In this document: in pieces, positions 57,544 through 64,000 of the stretch
How the letters are laid out: each line of letters opens with the position of its first letter
Numbering within the stretch: position 1 is the first letter of the stretch
From: Siphonodentalium dalli
Taxonomy: Eukaryota > Mollusca > Scaphopoda > Gadilida > Siphonodentaliidae
Assembly: GCA_032622095.1 (NCBI GenBank)
Contig: CP136067.1
Coordinates: forward strand, 83,356,705 to 83,420,704
Reading direction: 5' to 3'
Length of the DNA stretch: 64,000 nt
Notes under the pieces: generated by a model
Seen by the model: only the letters and a program-made list of their open reading frames with translations
The model's database searches: none
What the model was told of the DNA's origin: nothing
Program-made: the position numbers and the translations under genes

Positions 57544-58099
57544 TTGAGAATAAACTTTCTCAAAGTAGTTACTTTTTACGAATATTAATCCAATTGACAA
57601 CACACACCGTGATTCTTATATATTAATTACATGCAATGACTCTCGATGGCGAAATCATTTGTGTTAGTTTATCAACGGCAGTTGCGTCCCAAATCGAGAT
57701 GTAAATATTTACAATTGAGCGCAGTTCAGACGATGTTTTCTATGGAGTAGTATGGTTGATTTCCTTGAAATTTTTGGCGATATTAGAAGAATGTTACATT
57801 TCGCCAATTGGTATAGCACCCGAATACCAACTTACCAGTTTCATGCACCCAAACAAGTACATAATAACATAAATATGTCTTTAAAGAACAACGTCTGAAA
57901 ATGAAAAAATTGAAGGAAAAAAAACAGTCCCAAACTAATCACCAATAAACAATTGAGAATGATTTCGTAGACGAGAGTCACTTATATTATTTATATGAAA
58001 GAATGGCATTGTGTGCTGGCAATTTTGATACAAAATTTATTGAAATATGTGCATTGAGCAAGTTGTTCGCTGCTACAGAGGGTTTCAAATCACTATAAT
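57544..58099. other. Unassigned sequence
   Basis: AT-rich, no gene or repeat recognised. Confidence 0.45.
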
Positions 58100-58242
58100 T
58101 ACAGTAATGCCCTAAATAATCGACTCCTTAACCACACAGAGCTTTCCGATGAATGACAACAAGCCATATTTTCGACTAAATCCTGAAAAATTACCCATAA
58201 TTCTGCTGTGGTTAAAGAGTCGATATTTAGGGCATTACTGTA
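58100..58242. mobile_element. TA-flanked mariner-like MITE, shortened copy
   Basis: TACAGTAATGCCCTAAAT ... ATTTAGGGCATTACTGTA; both ends intact but the left inner arm is deleted after TTAACCACA. Confidence 0.82.
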
Positions 58243-58281
58243 TGTTATTTTAACTGGCGGTCTGGAACCCTGAATACATAT

Positions 58282-58494
58282 TTAACCCTTTCATTTGTGC
58301 TGGTGTAGCATTTAAAAGTTCCTGTGCCAGTGCCTACTCTTATAAATGCAAATAGGAAGCCTCACATATATAAGAGAATGCTCTGGCTTACAAGGTCAAG
58401 GTAAATGCTGTTAGGCCAATGTATTCTTTTATTTCTCATATATAAGAGAATGGCACAGACAAATTTCGGGAAGCTCCAGTCATGGATGGGTTAA
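58282..58494. mobile_element. TTAA-flanked piggyBac-like MITE
   Basis: TTAA at both ends (58282-58285, 58491-58494); inverted relative of 18645-18892, sharing CATGACTGGAGCTTCC (complement) and TATATAAGAGAATG blocks. Confidence 0.78.
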
Positions 58495-58504
58495 CAATAT
58501 TATT

Positions 58505-58860
58505 GCTTTTTAGCTCACCTGAGACGATTCTCCGGTGGAGCTATAGTCATCGTCCTTCTGTCCATCAACTGTTCTTTGAACATCTTCTTCTCCAGATCCA
58601 CACAACCAAATTGGTTCATAATTGGTGTGGATGTTCCCTAGGTGACTGGTATCCAGATTTGTTCAAATGAGGTCACTGGGTCATATAGTTGCGAAACCAG
58701 GGCCATAACTCTGTCCCTCCATAGTAATTCTTAATACGACTTCTTATCAAGTACCATCGGGTCGAATGGGTTCATATTTTCTATGAAGGTTCCTTGGGTG
58801 ACTGGGTTCAGATTTGTTTAAATGGGTCAAATGCGGGCAGAGCCAGGCACATAACTAAAA
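58505..58860 (+). repeat. Dispersed repeat starting TTTTTAGCTCACCTGAG
   Basis: Has the style of a repeat abundant in molluscan genomes (AGCTCACCTGAG..., 'GGGTCATATAGTTGCGAAACC', 'AGGGCCATAACTCTG'). The assignment is from memory. A second, related piece may begin near 60750 (TTTTTAGCTCAACTTTAC). Confidence 0.5.
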
Positions 58861-59563
58861 AAAATAAAATATTTTTTAGATTGAACTCCTTGTCTACTCA
58901 ATTTAAAAAAATTTTTTTAATTAATAAGCCAAACAAAGTTAAACTTTCTAGTCTCAGGCTTATTGTTTTTTAAAGCATGCACGAGGGCTATTTTTTTCTT
59001 TCTTTTTTTTCTTGCCGTTGTTTGGCTGATAGTGCAAGCAGTCAGCATAAGACAACAATAAAGAGATACACTCTGTTAGTTACTTTGATCGAAGGAATGA
59101 GCTTTCTTATCATATAAAATGGGTTATTTTGGGGTATCTAATAATATAATGTATCATAACATGTACTGTAAAATCGTCAATAAAAATTGGCATTGTCTTG
59201 GTAAAACATATGCATGGCAAAATTGTAAAAAATTAACATGTGACAAGATTACAACCAATACAATTATTTGCTGATAAACAGCTTCTGTATGTTTGTATCT
59301 GCAAATTATTGGATTGGTTGTAAACTTGTCACATGTTCATATTTCAAAAAATGTCCATGCATATCAGGGGGGGGGACCGGAAAAAAACGGCAGACACAGG
59401 GTGGAAAAAACTGTTTTCTTCGGTTTGGGTACCCCCCCCCCCCCCCAAAACAGCAAAAACTGACCATTTGCCTAGGTACCCCCCCCCCCCCCCCCCCCCC
59501 CACCCCCCGGTACGTTGTGTCCCGCAGTTTTTTTTCCGGCCTCCCCCTGTGCATATGGATGGT
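58861..59563. other. Unassigned sequence with poly-C/G tracts
   Basis: Poly-C runs near 59432-59446 and 59480-59511 and poly-G near 59370 lie in an imperfect inverted repeat (GCATATCAGGGGG ... CCCCCTGTGCATATGG, about 59358-59557). Proline/glycine open frames through it are artefacts of the tracts. Confidence 0.55.
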
Positions 59564-59954
59564 TTAACCCTTTACCCCACAGAAGGGCCCTGTGCCAATG
59601 CATTCTCTTATATATGCGAGTCGACCATAGGTCGCCTCGCATATATAAGAGAATGCATTAGCTTAACACATTAAAAATTATAAAATTGTTAAAGAATGTA
59701 AGAAAAAATGGTAAAAAGTGTTAAAAAAAGATTTTTTTTTAGGCCAATGCATTCTCTTATATATGTGAGGCGACCTATGGTCGACTCGCATATATAAGAG
59801 AATGCATTGGCACAGGGCATAACTGTAACTATCACAATGTGGTCAAGGAGCCGGTTCCAATGATATCCATATTTGTATGGTTCTATTGAGACAGACCGAA
59901 GATATTTTAGGCTGTTGAAGCTTTATTTGGCCGGTTTGTTGGGTAAAGGGTTAA
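59564..59954. mobile_element. TTAA-flanked piggyBac-like MITE with two large hairpins
   Basis: TTAACCCTTTACCC at 59564 and GGGTAAAGGGTTAA ending 59954. Two hairpins built from CATTCTCTTATATATGCGAG and its complement lie at about 59597-59665 and 59742-59808; the pair as a whole is also inverted around the centre (CCTGTGCCAATG / CATTGGCACAGG). Confidence 0.85.
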
Positions 59955-60161
59955 GACATGTCAATTTTATTGATAATTTCCCCACTACCTATTATGATAC
60001 ATATATATACTGATGTGGCCATATCTGACATTTTTGCCATGCTTTTATAATCACCCTACATGGATCAGGTAAGTGTTCAGTAGAAACTTCAAGTTTTTTG
60101 CCACAAAGAAATTATTTCAATACAAATGTAAATATAGGTCATCTGATTTGTTTTCTGTGAA

Positions 60162-60323
60162 ATAAGCAAGTCGTTTGACAGAGTTTGGCACAGAGGTCTT
60201 ATACATAAATACATGCAATTGGTATCCGAGGTAAATTACTGTCATGGTTTGTTAAATATCTTAATAATAGAATTCAATCCACAGTAATTATTAACTTTCA
60301 TGGTCGAGGTTACCCGCTGGAAT
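60162..60323 (+). pseudogene. LINE reverse transcriptase scrap
   Basis: One frame gives SKSFDRVWHRGLIHK, the 'AFDxVWHxGL' RT motif A region (catalytic Asp position); after a frame change the next gives IGIRGKLLSWFVKYLNNRIQ and STVIINF, the following RT block ('GI-x-G-x-LL-x-W-x-x-x-YL-x-x-R-x-Q'). The order and spacing match CR1/RTE/jockey-type RT. Only about 50 codons remain. It is not contiguous with the LINE at 31-35 kb. Confidence 0.8.
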
Positions 60324-62537
60324 GATCGATCGATGGTGTGATCAGTTCTCACAAAACACTCAAGTTAGAGTTCTTGCGATGTTGTTAATGAAGAATCAAG
60401 ATAAAAGTTCTCGAATTTATTTAAACAGACATCTCGATATAACACGATTAATGTACTCTGTTCCCCATAACTTCCGATAACGATCCAATCAAGAAGTATC
60501 TTGTCATTCTTGACGATCTGGAGTGATAGAAGCTTCGGCATATTTCCGTAATTCGAGGTATAAATTTGACGTTGCTAAATGGTCACCTCTGCGTACGAAA
60601 TTACGAACGTAAAACGCACCGGCAATTGAAAGTAATGTAACAAAACACCGTATTTCGTACCGATAACTTTGCACATGCGGGGGTTTAGGTGGATGCGTGC
60701 GCGCGCCTGACAAACGAAAGTTTAACTTTGTTTGGCCTTACATTTTTAGCTCAACTTTACTTTGTAAAGTTTGAGCTATTGCCATGGCTTGATATCCGTC
60801 ATCCGTGTGTGCGTGAGTGTGTGTGTGTGCGTGTGTGATTTGTCAACAATTTCCTTTAGCACGGGTTACAGGTCGTACCTTTGGTCTGATCATTATGACA
60901 TGTAGATGGGAACGAGTCATTTTGGGGCAAAAAAACATGGACGCTGGTGGCCATCTTTGATTTCAAAATTCAATCCATTAGCACGGGCTACAGGTTGTAC
61001 TGTTTGTCTATCATCATGAAATTTATCATAGATGTTAACAATGACATGCAGATGGGAATAAGTTATATCTCCGTCAAATATATCTTGGACACTGAAACTA
61101 ATGGTTATATATTTCTTGCTTGCAAGATTCTAGAAGTCGTTTTAAAAATCGGTACGCAATACCTCGAGTACGCGCACTTGTCAAATGCCAATTAATGGCG
61201 ATTATATCTTTGGACCAATCATGCGAGTCCTTTCACTATAACAGCGATTGAAAGACAAGACCTCATTCATTTTAAATTCTTTTAGACGCAAGATAAGTCG
61301 CATTTTTTATCTGTTCATTTCTCATGAACGTTTCTCTTTATGCTATTGCGAACGACAACACGCAGTTGCCTAATTTCGTGCACTACGCATGTGTTTTCCA
61401 ATTTTCGCAATTTAGTTTTACAATTGTTCAACAATCTTTTATTCTACAATACTGTCTTATTAATGACAGTAGTCCGTGGGTGGATATTTTCATTAACAAA
61501 TATTTCAATTTTGTTTTATTTACGAGAATCACTTCGAACAAATATCGTTTTTGTTTGCATAAAACAATACTCAATAGAAAAAACCGATGCTCTTTAGAGT
61601 CATTCGGGTTCTCGTCGGGATTTTTTAACACTGCACCGGATGCAATATTGTGTTGTCGGCTCCACTAAGCTCCAGTTTGGAGTTTGGTCCCTGACGAAAT
61701 CCTATCCAAATGTATTAGAAGTAATAATTTACAATATTTTACATTACAATATTTTACAATAATTTTCCTCACGGATGCTAGATAAAATAGCACAGTGTGG
61801 CTTGCCTCTCTCTCAATGCTTTTACGATGAAAACTTCGTAATGTTTTTTTTCCCTCCGACTGGTAGGGGTGCCACGATTGATCGTATAATCGATGAAACG
61901 TTGATACAGCCGATATTCAATTACCACTTTCGGCGGCGATTACTCTGAGTTCTTTATTTCGGATGTCGAAAAGTACCGGACATATTTGGATACCCTGTTT
62001 TACAGTTTAATATCCATCGGACAGGTTAACGATCGTTGATCGTGCAAAGATATTTGTAACGCATTGTGCTCATTACTAATTACCGGCTTTCCTTCCCACG
62101 AGACAGTAACGATTGCTCTCGCACCCGTATGCACTCGCAATTTTCTATTCACGGGTGTTCACCATTTGCACTTGTCCACCTGGTCACAATCAATATTAAA
62201 ATATGTGAAGATATATTTAGCACATTTCCCATCTCCGTTAATTTATGGGCATGTGACAGTGTCAGTGGACTTGGGTATATCACACAATGACCTTTGATTT
62301 GAGATACTAGTAACCCCAACTTACAATTATATTACCGGTGCAATTACACCCTTCTAATCAACGAAACTGTAATTTTTGTCATGGGAAGGTCTGTCTCGGT
62401 TGTTTCCGATTAAATTTATGCACATGTGAATATTATGCACTACTTCCTCTGTCCTTGCTATTAGATACGCTTCATCGATTCTAATCTAGTATTGACTATC
62501 GATTATCAAGTTCAATGATCGTGGCACCTCTGCTGAC
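60324..62537. other. Unassigned sequence
   Basis: Includes a GT-rich stretch (about 60803-60838), a CCATCTTTGAT unit (60951) related to the 37.9-42.2 kb array and AT-rich sequence. No gene recognised. Confidence 0.4.
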
Positions 62538-62640
62538 GTGGCACCTTCTCTTGCATCCTCCATTAACTTGGAGACTCCTCTGGAGTTGGTTGGTGGACAT
62601 GCCTCCTCCCTCAGCGTCGCGGCGTCATAGCCCCTGCAGA
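62538..62640 (+). repeat. Direct repeat of about 100 bp, copy a
   Basis: TTCTCTTGCATCCTCCATTA ... GGACATGCCTCCTCCC ... GCAGAGAAG is repeated at 63337-63442 with substitutions. Confidence 0.7.
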
Positions 62641-63336
62641 GAAGGGCAGCGATGGTGGTCCAAGTGCAGCTGCCCTTGGTCCTGCCTCCGGTTCCGCCGG
62701 GTTCGCACCATCGCTGCACCAGCCGGCCACTTGCTACAGCTACCACATCAGTGGTCCGTTTAGCTCGCAAGCCGGTGCCCTCAGCACATTGCCTGCCTAC
62801 GCAGTTCAATGTGTCAACTGCCACTGCTTCCACTCCAGGGGATTTGACCGCACAGGTTCTGACCTGTCCTCCATTCGTCAACGTCTTTTCCGGCATCCGT
62901 CCCTCCCAGTTTTGGGGTGGGTATGTGTCCCTATTATTCACCTGTGTTCTTTCCTCCACCAGTGTGGCCTTGCTTTGTACAGTTTCTGGCCTATTTTGGG
63001 CTCCTAGGCCAGAACTTAGACTTAGTTTCCTTTCCAAGGCTCCGGAATTTTTTGCCTCATCAAACCAGGTGACCTGGTCAGGATACTTGCCCCTTTCCCC
63101 CCTTTCTCCTGGGACGGACGGTGCTGTTCAGAGATGAGGACGTGCTGTCGCAACATCTCCTGGATTTGGCAGCGTTTGATGCGTGTCCGAGTTCGCCATG
63201 CCCATCCGAGAGTGCCTTCCCTGAGGGTCATTTCGGATGGGTCAGTCCTTCGGTCTTAGGATAACAATTGCGCACAATTTTGCATGCATTACCAGCACGA
63301 TACTAACAGCACAGAAAAAGGAAGAACAAACAGCGC
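62641..63336 (+). other. GC-richer, possibly once-coding unit
   Basis: Markedly GC-richer than its surroundings, with Pro/Ser/Thr-rich open frames on the plus strand (62652-63137) and a Gly/Arg-rich one on the minus strand. No domain recognised; I cannot decide which strand, if any, was coding. Sits between two direct repeats. Confidence 0.35.
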
Positions 63337-63442
63337 CATTCTCTTGCTTCCTCCATTCACATGGAGCCTCCGCTGGAGTCGGTTGCGGGACATGCCTCAT
63401 CCTTATTGGTCGCGGCCTCCTGACCAATCCGCAGAGAAGTAC
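63337..63442 (+). repeat. Direct repeat of about 100 bp, copy b
   Basis: Partner of 62538-62640, about 800 bp apart. Confidence 0.7.
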
Positions 63443-64000
63443 GCCTGTCTTCCACAACCGAAGGACTGGATGGGGCCCACATATCAAGAAAAAAAACCAA
63501 CATGTGACGATTTTTCCTCTGCCAACTCGATACAGCCTGCGCGGCAGGCTCAGGGTCTGTTTGTGGTCACGGCACATAGCGGTTTTTCCGAACCCTTTCT
63601 TGCCTTGGCTACCTCATTGTTCCTAGTCGCCGACAAGTGGCATTCATTCGACTGAGTATTTTGTACAATATTACCTTCGTTCTTTGTACTTTGAGGTTTC
63701 CTCGGTCAGTCTGCTTTCTGCCAGATCGCATTGCTCTGGTTATGTGCCGCATTCAGGAACTGCTCCTGAATAAGTTTCTTTCACCTCCATTCTCACGTCC
63801 GTTCTTATCCCGTCGGGGTATTCCAGGTGTTGTTGAGACCTGTCTTTATAGTTTTGGGCCTTCTAATCTGTTAGATTTTTATTCAACAATTAGGCCGTTT
63901 TATGAGGACATACCTAGACGTATTATGGACTTGTGTGTGTGAACCTGATAAGTTAGTATGCGGGTGCTATATCTCACAGGGGAAATTGGCGCTCTACTCA
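63443..64000. other. Unassigned right edge
   Basis: Mixed-composition sequence with short open frames, none recognised. Continues the GC-richer domain and may belong to an element that runs out of the window. Confidence 0.35.

Noticed and set aside
59268-59674. Proline-rich and glycine-rich open frames
   Set aside because: They are produced by poly-C/poly-G tracts.

Overview
The window is eukaryotic nuclear DNA, most likely from a marine invertebrate and probably a mollusc. It is intron-bearing and AT-leaning, with long poly-G/poly-C tracts. It is dominated by Helitrons, foldback and TTAA/TA MITEs, a tRNA-headed SINE, a LINE and a copia element. The mollusc guess rests on recalled lophotrochozoan repeat styles (the 'TTTTTAGCTCACCTGAG' repeat near 58.5 kb and TGACCTTGACCTTGA runs) and was not checked against a database. 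No prokaryotic signal, CRISPR array or rRNA gene was seen.

Layout. 1-7.56 kb is a 39/40-bp minisatellite, open at the left window edge and split by a hAT-like element (784-1931) with a perfect 8-bp target duplication. 8.0-9.7 kb holds two small inverted-repeat transposons. 10.17-12.04 kb holds the only recognisable host gene piece: the last two coding exons of an SLC22-type organic ion transporter. 12.6-13.0 kb is a decayed LINE tail. 14.3-16.5 kb is an array of TTGCGCTTAAGCGCAA palindromes with a piggyBac-like element inserted at the central TTAA of one palindrome. 17.47-21.32 kb is a 3.8-kb foldback transposon (about 808-bp arms, 8-bp duplication) carrying smaller MITEs and one exon-like segment. 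21.7-29.2 kb is a 7.5-kb composite bounded by inverted CGTTTCGGCACCTG repeats, containing a head-to-tail array of four Helitrons and a further solo Helitron. 30.7-35.4 kb is a nested stack: a LINE with its ORF1 and ORF2, interrupted by a MULE derivative and a TTAA element and cut off by a SINE. 36.1-37.9 kb is a second piggyBac-like copy. 37.9-42.2 kb is a degenerate array carrying CCATCTTGG, invaded by three near-identical 647-bp TTAA elements. 42.5-43.9 kb is a Helitron. 44-46 kb has palindromic MITEs and a Helitron-protein-like exon. 46.47-57.54 kb is a five-unit head-to-tail Helitron array; its third unit contains a Helitron protein N-terminus and a frameshifted copia retrotransposon without a visible 5' LTR. 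57.5-64 kb has more MITEs, a LINE reverse transcriptase scrap and unassigned sequence.

How it works together. Almost nothing here is an operating host pathway. Apart from the transporter exons, the window is a layered record of rolling-circle, cut-and-paste and retro-elements, with exact termini still readable for many. The most notable points are the two Helitron concatemers with flush junctions, the insertion into the palindrome array, the 43-bp duplicated terminal hairpins whose stem sequence differs between two piggyBac copies, and the regulatory-looking motifs carried by these repeats.
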